50,291 bases of DNA, taken from the NCBI RefSeq assembly GCF_004355005.1, contig NZ_SMSJ01000041.1, positions 1 through 50,291 on the forward strand. Reading direction: 5' to 3'. Below the pieces are notes generated by a model. The model was given only the letters and a program-made list of their open reading frames with translations. It ran no database searches and was not told the DNA's origin. Shown piece after piece: positions 1 through 9,316 of the stretch; the stretch's first letter is position 1; each line of letters starts with the position of its first letter. This stretch comes from Dankookia rubra. Lineage in GTDB: Bacteria > Pseudomonadota > Alphaproteobacteria > Acetobacterales > Acetobacteraceae. A program made the position numbers and the translations under genes.

Positions 1-110
1 GGGCGAGGCTGAAAGAGTGGCGAGCCGTCGCTACCCGCTACGAAAAGACCGCCGCATCCTTCCTCGGCGTGCTCTGCCTCGCCGCCACCGCAGATTGGCT
101 CAGGCGCTAA
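1..110 (+). mobile_element. IS5-family transposase, C-terminal end (cut by window edge)
   Basis: Reading from base 3 gives 35 codons ending in TAA at 108-110. The peptide has the typical end of IS5-type DDE transposases, including the stretches RLKEWRAVATRYEKTA and FLGVLCLAATADWLRR. The start and the catalytic residues lie outside the window, so it cannot be said whether the element is intact. It marks the left edge as IS-rich. No inverted repeat end was recognised in the bases that follow. Confidence 0.75.
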
Positions 111-203
111 CAGGGCCTAGCGCTGCCAGCGCCAGGGTGACACCGTCGTGGCGCTCACTTGGTAGCCACTGCTGAGCGCCGAACGTGAGGGAGCCCTACT
201 ATT

Positions 204-225
204 CAGGGTCGTCTCAGGGTCGTCT
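204..225. repeat. Tandem 11-bp direct repeat
   Basis: The 11-mer CAGGGTCGTCT occurs twice back to back (204-214 and 215-225), between the IS5 transposase tail and the next gene. It may be a small slippage duplication near the end of the IS. No function is suggested by anything nearby. Confidence 0.5.
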
Positions 226-311
226 GCGGCGTCTAGAACGACGCATAGCCAGCGTGCCGCCTCAATCTATGGTGTAACACGGCGATACCACCATTCTTTC
301 CGCTGGCGGCA

Positions 312-1328
312 TTGTGGGCGCACGCTGCATCGAGTTTGGAAGCTACCGCTTGGATTATTCTTACGGCAGCCAATTTGCTTTGCCGGTCGCACCCCCTTAC
401 CCCCTTGGAGTTCAACTGTCCTTTGCAGCAATCAGGTCAGCTATGCGGCGACAATTTTGGTGCGGCTACGAAAGACGGCCGACCTCCCTACGGCTTAGAA
501 AGAACTCCGGTTTGCGTCCCGGAGGGCGTTAGGCCCAGCCCCCAGTACTCTGCCGAACGCCCCACACTTGACCGGTATCAGCTGCGGGTCGCGTCCTACA
601 ATGTTCATAAGTGTGTTGGTACGGACGGGAGATTTGATCCCGGTCGAATCACGGCAGTCATTGGCGAGCTTGGCGCCGATCTTATCGCTTTGCAGGAGGT
701 CGATCGTCGGTTTGGCCGCCGCACGGGCTTGTTGAATACCCAGGCGCTCGAGCACGCGACGGGCCTCGTGCCAGTGCCGGCGTCAGAACTGTCCGATGGT
801 CTCGGCTGGCATGGCAACGCGCTTCTAGTGCGTCGGGGCACCATCTGGCGCTTCCGCCGTCTCGATCTGCCCGGGGTCGAGCCGCGTGGCGCTGTGATCG
901 CCGAACTCACCTTGCCGGGCGGCGGTCAGCCATTGCGGGTTGTCGCGGCGCATCTCGGTCTTCTCCGGCGGTGCCGCGCCCGGCAAGTCGCAGCGATCCT
1001 CGAAGCGATTGCCCATGGGGCTGGCATACCGACACTGTTGCTCGGCGACCTGAACGAGTGGCGCCTGGATCGAAGTCGCTCGTCCCTGCACGCCCTGGAG
1101 CCGCTCTTCGGTCCGGTCGGCCGAAGCCAGCCGAGCTTTCCGTCCCGCCGGCCCCTCCTCGCACTTGACCGAATTCTCGGCTGTTCTCGCGCCCAGGTTC
1201 GGTCGGTTGAAAGTCACGATAGCCCGCTGGCGCGGGTGGCCTCCGATCATCTCCCGCTCAAGGCTTGGGTCCACATCCGCGCAGCTGATCGGCATCCCTA
1301 CTCCACCGGGCTGGCCGAGGCGGCCTGA
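312..1328 (+). CDS. Endonuclease/exonuclease/phosphatase family protein (start uncertain)
   Basis: From about base 585 the product is a clear EEP-fold hydrolase, the family of metal-dependent phosphodiesterases and nucleases. It shows ASYNVHK (metal/phosphate loop), ALQEVDRRFG (metal-binding Glu), LLGDLNEW (catalytic Asp/Asn) and a final ASDHLPL (catalytic His), giving a domain of about 240 residues. The reading frame is open back to a TTG at 312, but the first ~90 residues look non-coding and no good start or ribosome site was found close to the domain. The true start may therefore be an unusual codon or may have been lost. The next gene is a phospholipase-D-like protein on the same strand about 100 bases downstream, so the pair may act together on membrane lipid or phosphodiester substrates. 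The exact substrate is unknown. Confidence 0.7.
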   Translation: MWAHAASSLEATAWIILTAANLLCRSHPLTPLEFNCPLQQSGQLCGDNFGAATKDGRPPYGLERTPVCVPEGVRPSPQYSAERPTLDRYQLRVASYNVHKCVGTDGRFDPGRITAVIGELGADLIALQEVDRRFGRRTGLLNTQALEHATGLVPVPASELSDGLGWHGNALLVRRGTIWRFRRLDLPGVEPRGAVIAELTLPGGGQPLRVVAAHLGLLRRCRARQVAAILEAIAHGAGIPTLLLGDLNEWRLDRSRSSLHALEPLFGPVGRSQPSFPSRRPLLALDRILGCSRAQVRSVESHDSPLARVASDHLPLKAWVHIRAADRHPYSTGLAEAA

Positions 1329-1427
1329 AGGCGACGTTTCTCAGTAGCGCGTATCCACCAATGAACCGGTGGCCGTTCCGGCCGTTGGCATTCCGACACA
1401 GAACAATGCGGATGTCGGAGGCGTCGC

Positions 1428-2906
1428 ATGCGGGACAGGTTGGAGGCGCTGTTGGGAGAGAGAGCGCCGGCCACCGGGACTGATGCCGCTGCGGTTCACT
1501 GCTCGCCCCAGTCAGGGGCTTCCATGGTGGCGGATGGAAGAGAGGCGTTTGCGCTCCGTGCGGCAGCGGCACGGGCGGTCCGCCACGGGCTCGACCTGCA
1601 GTATTACGCTTGGCACAGCGACCTAACGGGTCGATTGCTGGCGCGCGAGGCACTGCGCGCCGCCGACCGAGGCGTGCAGGTTCGCATTCTGCTCGACGAC
1701 GTCTTTGCGCTTGGCAGGGAGCGTACTCTGGCTGCGCTCGACACCCATCCTCGCGTCGAGGTGCGCCTCTTCAACGGTACGCGCTGGCGCCGTTTTGGCC
1801 GCCTGGGCTTTGCGCTTGAGCTGCTGCTCGGTGGCTGGCATCTGAACCGTCGCATGCACAACAAGGCCTGGATCGCCGATGGGCAGCTCGCCATCGCCGG
1901 TGGCCGCAACGTGGGAGACGAGTACTTCGACGCGGCCGAGGCTTTCAACTTCCGTGACCTTGATCTGGTCGTCGTCGGCGCCACAGCCGAGGCGGTCGCG
2001 GCCGCATTCGAGCGGTACTGGTCGAGCCCGCTCGCGCGGCGTGCCGGCGAGCTGAGCGCGGCGTGCGACGCGGAAGGTGGATTGCCAACCCTTCGCAAGT
2101 CCCTCGACGCCGCGGCGTGTGATCCCGCGGCACGTGCCTTCCTGGCCGCATGCCCGGATGAGGCTGACCTATCACGGTACCTCGAATGTCACCTCGTGCC
2201 GATAGCGGAGAGTGCAATGCGGGTCGTAGCCGATCCGCCAGAGAAAGCCCGGCGCGGGCTCGGGGCGCGTCGCCGTGCACGGGCTGCTGGAGGGCTCGGG
2301 CCCGAGGTGGCAGAGGCATTGCGCGGCGCACGGCGCGAGGCGTTGCTGATTTCGCCCTATTTCGTCCCGGGCAAAGCTGGGCTGGACCTGCTCCTGAGTC
2401 TTGTCCGTCGCGGCGTACGGGTGTCGGTGGTGACGAATTCACTGGCCGCGACCGACGTTGTGGCCGTGCATGGGGGCTACGCGCGCTACCGCCGCCAGCT
2501 GCTCGAAGCGGGCGTCGAGATGTTCGAGTTGAAGCCCAGTGGCGGCGAGCCGGCAAGCATATTCGGCTCACGCGGCGCCAGCCTGCATACCAAAGCTCTT
2601 GCTGTAGATGACGGGGTGGTCTGTGTCGGCTCCTTCAACCTCGACCCGCGGTCTGCCACGCTGAATACTGAAATGGGCATTTTTGTCGACCATCCAGCAC
2701 TGGCGCAAGCCTTGCGGGCCGAGCACGTCCGCCTCGCCGATCCAGTGCGTAGTTGGCGTGTGACACTGGATCAGGGACGCCTTGCCTGGATTGATAGCGA
2801 CGCACAAGGGCCGCGGCGTACCCCATCGAACGAGCCCGGGGCTTCCTTGCAACGGCGAATTCTGGCCGGGCTGGTTCGCCTACTACCGATCGAGGAGCAG
2901 CTCTGA
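1428..2906 (+). CDS. Phospholipase D-like / cardiolipin synthase-like protein
   Basis: The 492-residue product has the two HKD motifs of the phospholipase D superfamily. The first is HNKAWIAD near residue 143, followed by GGRNVGDEYFD. The second is HTKALAVDD near residue 386, followed by VGSFNLDPRSATLNTEMG. Both carry His, Lys and Asp, so the enzyme should be active as a phosphatidyl transferase or phosphodiesterase. There is no N-terminal membrane segment like that of classical Cls proteins, so it is closer to the soluble ClsB/YbhO-like group. It starts with ATG and follows the EEP-fold gene on the same strand, a plausible two-gene unit. The exact lipid reaction cannot be read from sequence. 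Confidence 0.85.
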   Translation: MRDRLEALLGERAPATGTDAAAVHCSPQSGASMVADGREAFALRAAAARAVRHGLDLQYYAWHSDLTGRLLAREALRAADRGVQVRILLDDVFALGRERTLAALDTHPRVEVRLFNGTRWRRFGRLGFALELLLGGWHLNRRMHNKAWIADGQLAIAGGRNVGDEYFDAAEAFNFRDLDLVVVGATAEAVAAAFERYWSSPLARRAGELSAACDAEGGLPTLRKSLDAAACDPAARAFLAACPDEADLSRYLECHLVPIAESAMRVVADPPEKARRGLGARRRARAAGGLGPEVAEALRGARREALLISPYFVPGKAGLDLLLSLVRRGVRVSVVTNSLAATDVVAVHGGYARYRRQLLEAGVEMFELKPSGGEPASIFGSRGASLHTKALAVDDGVVCVGSFNLDPRSATLNTEMGIFVDHPALAQALRAEHVRLADPVRSWRVTLDQGRLAWIDSDAQGPRRTPSNEPGASLQRRILAGLVRLLPIEEQL

Positions 2907-3235
2907 AGTAGGCGGACGGAGCAAGTCGAGCCCCATGCTACCCAGGGGTGGCAAGGATTGAGCACCAGACTTCGAGAATGCCATCTTCGAAACCCTGTGT
3001 TCGACACCCGGTGAGCCGGGTACTACCGCCCGGAGCCCCGCCGAAATGCCGGTCAGGTCAGGGCAGTGCGCTGGCGTCTACTGTGGCGTGTATCCGACGA
3101 CTTGCTCTGCCCATGATCCACGCGGATTGTACGAGAATGTTCTTACAATAGGATTTGTCAGGCCGGACGAAACTGGCGAACTGCTGTCCTCCTCCCAACG
3201 TTGGCTTTAGAGCTGATGGTGGTTGAAGGAGGGAG
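2907..3235. other. Intergenic stretch, nothing recognised
   Basis: Only weak short frames cross this stretch. No RNA gene, inverted repeat with a T-tract or transposon end was seen. Confidence 0.4.
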
Positions 3236-3463
3236 ATGGTGATGGCCAAAACGCTTCAACAGCCGAAAGCGGTAACTGACGCCGAAGACAAGGCCCGCCC
3301 AAAGCAGGGTGGCGGAGCAGCATCGAGTGACCCCTCGTGCGAGATCGCAGAAGGCTCGCCGATTGGGCTGCAGGTGACCGACACCTGGGCTGACGCAGCC
3401 GATCAGGCTGACGTGGTAGCAGCCAAGAGGCGCATGCCGGAGCCAGACAGCCTCGGCGGTTAA
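3236..3463 (+). CDS. Small hypothetical protein
   Basis: This 75-codon ORF is preceded by a strong Shine-Dalgarno sequence (AAGGAGGG, about 3227-3233) close to its ATG, which is the main reason to list it. A second ATG two codons later is also possible. The product is hydrophilic and Ala/Asp/Lys-rich, with no signal peptide, membrane segment or motif that was recognised. An overlapping minus-strand frame of 171 codons exists but has an amino-acid makeup typical of a shadow. Function unknown. Confidence 0.35.
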   Translation: MVMAKTLQQPKAVTDAEDKARPKQGGGAASSDPSCEIAEGSPIGLQVTDTWADAADQADVVAAKRRMPEPDSLGG

Positions 3464-3780
3464 GACTCCGCCTTGATCGTGAGCTGCACCCGGTTTCCCT
3501 GGACATCGATTTGTCTGATCGGAGACCGGCATGATGAAGTGCAGCATGGACCAAAGGATCGAGCTGACCTGGGAGATGGGCTTGTGGTCAGCGAGGGCGG
3601 GCATAGCCCGTCCGCTCTGTCCACAGGTCATCGCAGGCCGACGAGTGCCGGGCTGTCCTAGGCCCGCTCTCACTCGGCCAACGCTTGAGTGCCGGCCGCA
3701 AGCGTAAGGTGGTTCTGCGACCTATACGGGGCGCGTTTGTCGAGTTGCTCTCCCGCGTGCTCGTTCCATGGCTTTGCTAC
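3464..3780. other. Intergenic stretch before the ISL3 element
   Basis: No gene was recognised here. The stretch ends where the left inverted repeat of the ISL3-like element starts. Confidence 0.4.
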
Positions 3781-3813
3781 TGAATGTTGGGTTCTCCCGC
3801 ACTTTCCGTGCTG
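3781..3813. repeat. ISL3 inverted repeat (distal to the transposase start)
   Basis: This 33-bp end pairs with the reverse complement of 5508-5540, differing at two positions. It lies 12 bases downstream of the transposase stop codon. Confidence 0.75.
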
Positions 3814-3824
3814 TCATTTCGGCA

Positions 3825-5449
3825 TCAGGCCGCATGGAGGACGCGGGCGCGGAGAAGGACAAAGCCGGCTCGGCCGTACATGGTTCGCTTGATCATCTTG
3901 AGGCGGTTGATCTGGCCTTCGACCGGGCTGGTGGTCCAGGGAAGGTCGAGTGCTGCCTGCCCCGCGTCGGCGTCGCGGCGCAGGCCTGAGACGAAGCCCG
4001 CGAGGGATGTGCGCTCGGCAGTGGCCAGTGCGGCTTCGTGGCCTTCGCCACCGTCCCGGCGAAGGACACGGCGGTGGTTCTTGGCAGCGGCGACAGCCTT
4101 GGCCAGATCCGGCGCGTCGGTGAGGAGTTGCATGACGAAGGCGCGTTCGGTCTCGCCGAGCGCATGGGTATCGGCCATGAGCAGCCGTGCAAGGCCCCGC
4201 CGCGCGGGAAGTTGCCATACCAGGCGTGCCGACCCGGCGGATGCCGATTTGCTCACCTGCCGCCGGCCCGTGGCCCAGGCGCGGACCGTTGTCGGCCGGT
4301 CACTGAAACCGAGCGCGACCAGTTCGCGCCAAAGCTGCGCGGCGTTGTGGCATCCCATCGTCCATCGCCGCTCGAGGAAGGGCATGTGGGCGTTGAGCAT
4401 GCCGATACGCTTCGGCTTTCGCCAGAGCGGTGCGTGACCGAGACGCAGCCAACTGCGCACCGTCTTGCGCTCGGCACCGAGCAGACCGGCGATGCGACGC
4501 AAAGACATGCCCTCATCATGGAGCTTGGCCACCTCCTCGTACCGCGCCTGCCGACGCAGGAGGGATGCCTGGCTCACCTGTTCTGCCCGGCTTAGCGGCC
4601 GAGGTGCTGGCGATGGGTCTGGTGTCGCCGTGGCGATCTTTGCCTGCCCGGAGACGACATGCCGCGTTGCGCGCCTGGCGGCAGCACCGTGCCGATCGGC
4701 AAGGGACTGCACGGCATCGCCCAGGTTCCGCAGCAGAGACCAGCGGTCTGCAACCTGCCTGGCAGCTGGGGCGCCATGTCTGATCCGATCGGCATAGGCC
4801 CCGGCACGGTCGCGTGCGACCACCTCGACACCGGGATGCTGCCGCAGCCATGTCGCCAGCGTCTCCGCCTGGCGGTCCTGCAGGAGGTCGACGACGACGT
4901 TCCGCTCCAGGCCGACCAGCGCTGTGCCGTGGCGATGACCGCGGCGCCAGGCCCAGTCGTCGACGCCGAGCACGCGAGGCGCCGGCCGCGGTACCTCGTC
5001 GGATTTGCCGGTTGCGCACGCCATCCGCAGCAGTGTGTCGCCGCTGGTCGGCATGGCCAGACGCCGCGCGGGCCGCGCGCCGGCCTCGCCGCCCAGGGCA
5101 AGGCCGAGTCAGCGCTGCACCTCGCCCAGCCGCTCTGTCCGCCGCGACGCCACCGTTGTGACGCCGGTTAGGCGTTTGGCGACGGCCCGCCTGAAACAGG
5201 CCGGGCTGAGGCAAAGGAACCGCCGGACCCTGATCCGCAGCGACACAGGGCGACCCTGCCAGGGCAGGTCGCCAAGGGTGCGGTCGTACCGGCTGTGCAC
5301 CCGCGGGACAGCACGGCGCAGCCCGGACATGCAGCCGAAGGCGGGCGTGGGGTGGCAAGGATGGTCAGGTGGTCAGGAGACGGCAGGACCTGCTGAACCA
5401 GCAGCCCTGCCGGAATGAGCGGCAACAGGCGCTTGGACAAGGACAACAC
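3825..5449 (-). pseudogene. ISL3-family transposase pseudogene
   Basis: Three reading-frame pieces together give a full ISL3 transposase. The N-terminal piece begins at 5449 and carries the first CPGC half of the zinc ribbon. A lost base near 5305 shifts the frame within SRG/VHSRYDRT. The second piece has DLPWQG, VRRFLC and the rest of the zinc ribbon, and runs to an in-frame TGA at 5109-5111 where an Arg codon is expected. The third piece (3825-5054) holds the DDE domain, including VLGVDDWAWRRGHRHGT, VVARDRAGAYADRIRHG and VADRWSLLRNL, and the normal C-terminus RAGFVLLRARVLHAA. The 409-residue catalytic part is open but lacks the DNA-binding N-terminus, so the protein is very probably inactive. 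Confidence 0.85.
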
Positions 5450-5507
5450 TTCAACGGAAGAATGGGGTTCCTCTCAAATGCTCATTCCGCCCCGGAACGA
5501 CGACCCG

Positions 5508-5540
5508 CAGCACGGGAAGTGCGGAAGAACCCAACATTCA
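5508..5540. repeat. ISL3 inverted repeat (proximal to the transposase start)
   Basis: The reverse complement begins TGAATGTTGGGTTCTTCC and matches the left end at 3781-3813. It lies about 60 bases upstream of the presumed transposase start. Confidence 0.75.
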
Positions 5541-5603
5541 TGGACACCGCCACGGATTGACGCCGTCGATGATGGCGGTGCCGATTCGGGTCGCGGCAAT
5601 GGC

Positions 5604-6960
5604 TCAGGTCTCGCCGCCACCCTCGTTGCCGGCGAACAGCGCGGCCTTACGGGTGACGACGATGGGCCGGATCTCCCGCTCCACGCTGTTGCTGTCAAGT
5701 TCCAGGGAGCCGTCGCCGAGGAACCGGCACAGTCCCTCCCAGTGCCGCAGGCCGTAGCAGATCGGCGCGGCTAGTGCGGAACCCTGGCTGGCGCGCCCGC
5801 GCTGGGCGTCGAGCCAGAGACGGGGGTCGCACACTAGGGGTGCGCTGCACTCCTGCCGTGCAGCCCGGCGTTTCTCGGCGGCTTGGCTGCGGATGTCCCA
5901 TTCGATTGCGTCGAGGGGGCCGATTCGGAGCAGGGCCTCGGCCGCGACCGGCGAGGCGGTGTGGGCATGGATCTTGTGGAAGGGTCGGCGCAGATGCGTC
6001 CAGCAGAAGGCGAGCGTGACGGCGCCGTCGTTCCTGCCACGGAGCACCTCCCGGAACCCGCCATAGCCGTCTATCTGCAGCGTGCCGCGGAAAGTGGCGA
6101 GGTGTCGGGCGGGGCGGATGCCCTTGCGGTTCGGGGCGTAGACATCGGCGACCGTCGGCGGCCCGGTACCGCCGCAGGCGCGCTCATCGGCGGCATAGGC
6201 CCAGATCCGCCCGTCACGCGTCCGACCCCGGCCGGGTGCCAAGGTCGGCAGCGGCGTGTCGTCGGCGAACACCCGGGCGTGGCCGATCACGTGGGCGAGG
6301 ACCAGCCCGTGCAAGGGCCGGAGCCACCAGCGGGCCTGCCTCTCCTAGTTGCAGAGCGTCGCCCGGTCGAGCTGGATGCCGCTGCGGGCCAGGATTTGGC
6401 ACTGGCGATGGACTGGCAGGCCGTCGCCGTATTTTGAGACCAGGACGTGCGCCAGCAGCCCTCGGTCGGCAGCCCGCCGGCGACGATCCGCGCCGGTGCG
6501 CGTGACTGAGGGACGCCCTCCTCACACCGACGGCAGGCGTAGCGTGGCCGGATGGTGACGCAGACCCGCAGTTGGGCGGGCACCACGCCCAAGCGTTCGG
6601 CCCGGTCCTCGCTCACCCTGTGCATTTCGCGCCCGCAGCAGGGGCAGGCGCGGTCGGCATTGTCGATCACCTCCTCGACGCGCTCGGGGTGCGCCGGCTG
6701 GCAGCCGCGGTTGCGGTGCCGCACGGAGGTGGGCCTGCGGTCCGGCGCAGGGCTATTGCCGTCGGCAGCCGGGGTCAGTGGCGCTGCCGTCCATAGGGTC
6801 AGCGCAAGCTGGCCGGGGTCCACGCGCTCCGCGCTCTGCCCGAAGCGCGCCCGCTGCAGGTCCTGGATGATCTGCTCGAGCTGCACGATGCGCGCCGCGG
6901 CCGCCGCGAGCGCAGCGTGCAGTTCCGCCAAGCCAGGCGGCGCGTCATCGGGTACGGCGG
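5604..6960 (-). pseudogene. tnpC: IS66-family transposase (TnpC) pseudogene
   Basis: The N-terminal half (about 6960 down to 6450) shows the leucine-rich start (IVQLEQIIQDLQRARFG), an Arg-rich helix-turn-helix region and the zinc finger CPCCGREMHRVSEDRAERLG. Near 6450 the frame shifts after IVAGGLPTEG. The expected continuation (LLAHVLVSKYGDGLP) lies in another frame and ends at an in-frame TAG where a Trp of ATLCNW is normal. The C-terminal half (5604-6314) has ADDTPLPTLAPGRGRTRDGR, DGYGGF and the final SVEREIRPIVVTRKAALFAG of the DDE domain. No TnpA or TnpB partner is present. The N-terminus abuts an IS1182 fragment on the other strand, so the start seems to be lost. Confidence 0.85.
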
Positions 6961-6963
6961 CAT

Positions 6964-7238
6964 CGTGGCCAGCCCGCAAGGTCCTGCGCTCCATCCACGA
7001 AGGTGCGCGCGAGATGGCACGGGACATCGCCAGGACCGAGCCCTACGCGGTCGCGAGGCGACAGCGGAAAACGGTCGAAATGTTGTTTGCCCATCTCAAG
7101 CGCATCCTCGGTCTGGACCGTCTGCGGTTGCGGGGCCTGAACGGCGCCCATGACGAGTTCCACCTAGCGGCGGCGGCCCAGAACCTCCGCAAGCTCGCCA
7201 AGCTGGTCCCGCTGCCAACACCAGCACCAAGCGGCTGA
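6964..7238 (+). mobile_element. IS1182-family transposase fragment (C-terminal)
   Basis: The last ~90 codons of a longer open frame match the end of IS1182-like transposases, with ARKVLRSIHEGAREMARDI, AVARRQRKTVEMLFAHLKR and NGAHDEFHLAAAAQNLRKLA. The DDE catalytic Glu region (VEMLFAHLK) is present but everything upstream is replaced by the IS66 remnant on the opposite strand. This is a deletion scar and cannot be a working transposase. Confidence 0.8.
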
Positions 7239-7499
7239 ACGCCGGGAGTGGCAATCTTCATCTGTCCGGGTCGCGGAACCTCGATCCAGCAGGCCCGAAG
7301 GGCGCCCTCTTCAATGGAATCCGACCATAACGGCTAACGGCGCCGAAACCCCGAATGCCGCCATACCCGCGACTTGGGCGTGAGCGGGCATCTGCAGAAG
7401 GCAGGCGCAGCCTGGATAGCCGGCAGCGCCAGGAGCTTCTGGCAGAACCGGATGAAAGTTCCGATCTTCGCCGAAACCTGTCGCCGTCACGGATGCACA

Positions 7500-7655
7500 C
7501 GGCATCAGGCCGCCGTACTTCGGCTTCCATCGGTGGAACGTCGCCTCGGAGATGCCTATCTTGCGGCATACCTCCGGCACCGCCGTCCTCTCGTCCGCCT
7601 GTTGCAGCACGAACGCTATCTGCTGGTCCGCGTACTGGCTTCGCTTCATCGCCAA
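7500..7655 (-). mobile_element. IS3-family OrfA fragment
   Basis: Reading left from an ATG at 7655 gives the start of an IS3 (IS407-like) OrfA. The helix-turn-helix is recognisable in MKRSQYADQQIAFVLQQADE, VPEVCRKIGISEATFHRW and KPKYGGLMP. Homology ends at GGLMP near base 7500. The leucine zipper and the whole OrfB are missing, so it is a truncated remnant. The 7239-7499 stretch beside it has no recognised content. Confidence 0.75.
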
Positions 7656-7729
7656 TCCTCCCCTCGGGGGGTCAAACTAGCCGGACTTCCCATTCAGACC
7701 GGTTGGACGTTATGACAGGGGACCATCTG

Positions 7730-7795
7730 CGGTCTGGCACTAGCATGGCGCTATGCCGAACAGGGTGCCGAGGGGCTGCTCCGCGACCAGACAGT
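7730..7795 (+). mobile_element. Possible IS630-family transposase scrap
   Basis: A short frame reads LAWRYAEQGAEGLLRDQT, which resembles the start of IS630-type transposases (WRxRYxEEGxxGLLRDKT). Only about 20 codons are recognisable, and a stop follows after TVRQL-like codons in a diverged context. This is a weak call resting on one conserved stretch. Confidence 0.4.
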
Positions 7796-7969
7796 TAGAC
7801 AGTTAAGTGCAGCAGGGTAGGAGGGAAAGCGTTGCTGCCCACCAGTGCGGTCGGTCGCCATTTGGTCAGGTTGTGAGCAAAGAGGCGGTAACCGGCGCCC
7901 CGCATAGTATGGAGCCAAGGTCCGTCGCGGCATTGCCGTCTTGACGCCGCAATTTTTTGGACGGAAGCC

Positions 7970-9316
7970 TTGTGCATGGAACGGACGCAAGTTGAAACCG
8001 ACGTTGTCGTCATCGGTGGTGGGCCGGCCGGGTCCACCGCTGCCACGCTGCTCGCCCGCAAGGGCCGCAGCGTCGTCATGCTGGAGAAGGATTCGCATCC
8101 GCGATTCCACATCGGCGAAAGTTTGCTGCCGCGGAACCTCGATATCCTCGAGCAACTCGGCGTCCTCGACGAGGTGTGCACGATCGGCGTGCACAAGCCC
8201 GGCGCCGAATTCGTCTCCGACCGCACCGGCCGGAGCCAAGCCTTTCCCTTCGCCCGCGCCCTCAACCGCGACCGGACTTTTGCCTGGCAGGTGAAGCGGT
8301 CCGAATTCGACGAGATCCTGTTCCGCAACGCGGCACGTTGCGGGGTGACAGCGTTCGAGAATGCCAGGGCAGCCGAGGTTGTCCTCGGCGCGCCTGGCGA
8401 GGCGACGATCGTGACGGCCCGGACGGCGGACGGGGTGCTGGAGATCCGCGCCCGCTACCTGTTGGATGCTTCCGGCCGGGACACCTTCATGGCCGCGAGG
8501 TCGGATGCGAAGGTCGCCAACAAGTACAACAATACCGCCGCGGTCTATGGCCACTTCAAGCAGGTGCGCCGCCTCGGCGAGAACAAGAAAGGGTATATAA
8601 GCATCCATCTGACTGAGGATGGCTGGTTCTGGCTGATCCCACTGCAGAACGAGACCGTCAGCGTCGGCTTCGTCGGCAATCAATCGGCCTGGAAGCAGCG
8701 CGAGGGCTCGGCCGCCGACCTGTTCATGGCTCGCATCGCCCGGAGTCCGACGGTCGCCGACCGGATGCGGGATGCCGAACTTGTCTCGGAGGTCACCGCC
8801 ACCGCGAATTACAGCTACCGGGCGAACCGCGGCTATGGCGAGGGCTACTTGATGATCGGCGACGCCTTCGGCTTTGTCGACCCGATGTTCTCCACAGGCG
8901 TGCTGATGGCAATGACCGCCGGGACGCTCGGCGCCGAGACGGCGGACGCATGGCTTGATGACCCGAAGCGCGGCCAGGTCCTCGCCCGGCGCACCACGCG
9001 CGAGCTTGGCCGGGCGATGGACCGCATCGGCTGGCTAATCTACCGGATCAATGACCCGGTCCTGCGCTCGATGTTTTTCTCGCCGAGCAACCTGTTCCTG
9101 ATGCGGGACGGCATCGTCAACATGCTCGCAGGCAATTTAAGGCTGAACCTGCGATCGTTGGTGCCGGTGCTGGCCTTCAAGGCAGCCTACCGCCTGCTGT
9201 CCGCCCTGCACCGCCATGGCGCCGGGCCCGCCATGCCAGAAGCGGTGCCCTGCACTGCGGCGCCGGCCATGCCACGCGCCAGCGCCTACTCGAAGGCGAC
9301 GGACCAAGCGAGGTGA
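7970..9316 (+). CDS. Flavin-dependent halogenase-like / FAD-dependent oxidoreductase of the pigment cluster
   Basis: The 448-residue product has an N-terminal FAD-binding GGGPAGS near residue 17, the RFHIGESLLP stretch shared by flavin halogenases and related oxidoreductases, WFWLIP near residue 219 (the WxWxIP signature of halogenases) and FVDPMFSTG. Family members halogenate or hydroxylate aromatic rings, often while these are tethered to a carrier protein. In aryl-polyene and xanthomonadin-type clusters such a gene may modify the aryl head group. WxWxIP argues for the halogenase group, but the residue beside GES is His, and whether it halogenates is not decided by sequence. It is the first gene of the cluster and its stop overlaps the GTG start of the next gene. 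ATG codons at 7970 and 7976 are both possible starts. Confidence 0.8.
   Translation: MCMERTQVETDVVVIGGGPAGSTAATLLARKGRSVVMLEKDSHPRFHIGESLLPRNLDILEQLGVLDEVCTIGVHKPGAEFVSDRTGRSQAFPFARALNRDRTFAWQVKRSEFDEILFRNAARCGVTAFENARAAEVVLGAPGEATIVTARTADGVLEIRARYLLDASGRDTFMAARSDAKVANKYNNTAAVYGHFKQVRRLGENKKGYISIHLTEDGWFWLIPLQNETVSVGFVGNQSAWKQREGSAADLFMARIARSPTVADRMRDAELVSEVTATANYSYRANRGYGEGYLMIGDAFGFVDPMFSTGVLMAMTAGTLGAETADAWLDDPKRGQVLARRTTRELGRAMDRIGWLIYRINDPVLRSMFFSPSNLFLMRDGIVNMLAGNLRLNLRSLVPVLAFKAAYRLLSALHRHGAGPAMPEAVPCTAAPAMPRASAYSKATDQAR

Larger units (their letters stand above)
3781..5540 (-). mobile_element. ISL3-family insertion sequence, decayed, both ends present
   Basis: The element is 1760 bp and bounded by imperfect 33-bp inverted repeats (3781-3813 and 5508-5540). 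The repeats share TGAATGTTGGGTTCT and CCGCACTT/CCGTGCTG and differ at only two positions. The transposase between them is on the minus strand and is broken by one frameshift and one stop codon. The 8 bases flanking each side (TTTGCTAC and TGGACACC) do not match, so no 8-bp target duplication is left. This suggests a rearrangement or an old insertion. Confidence 0.8.

Noticed and set aside
7942-7970. TTGACG as a -35 box for the halogenase-like gene
   Set aside because: No matching -10 lies at the right distance, and it is too close to the start codon.
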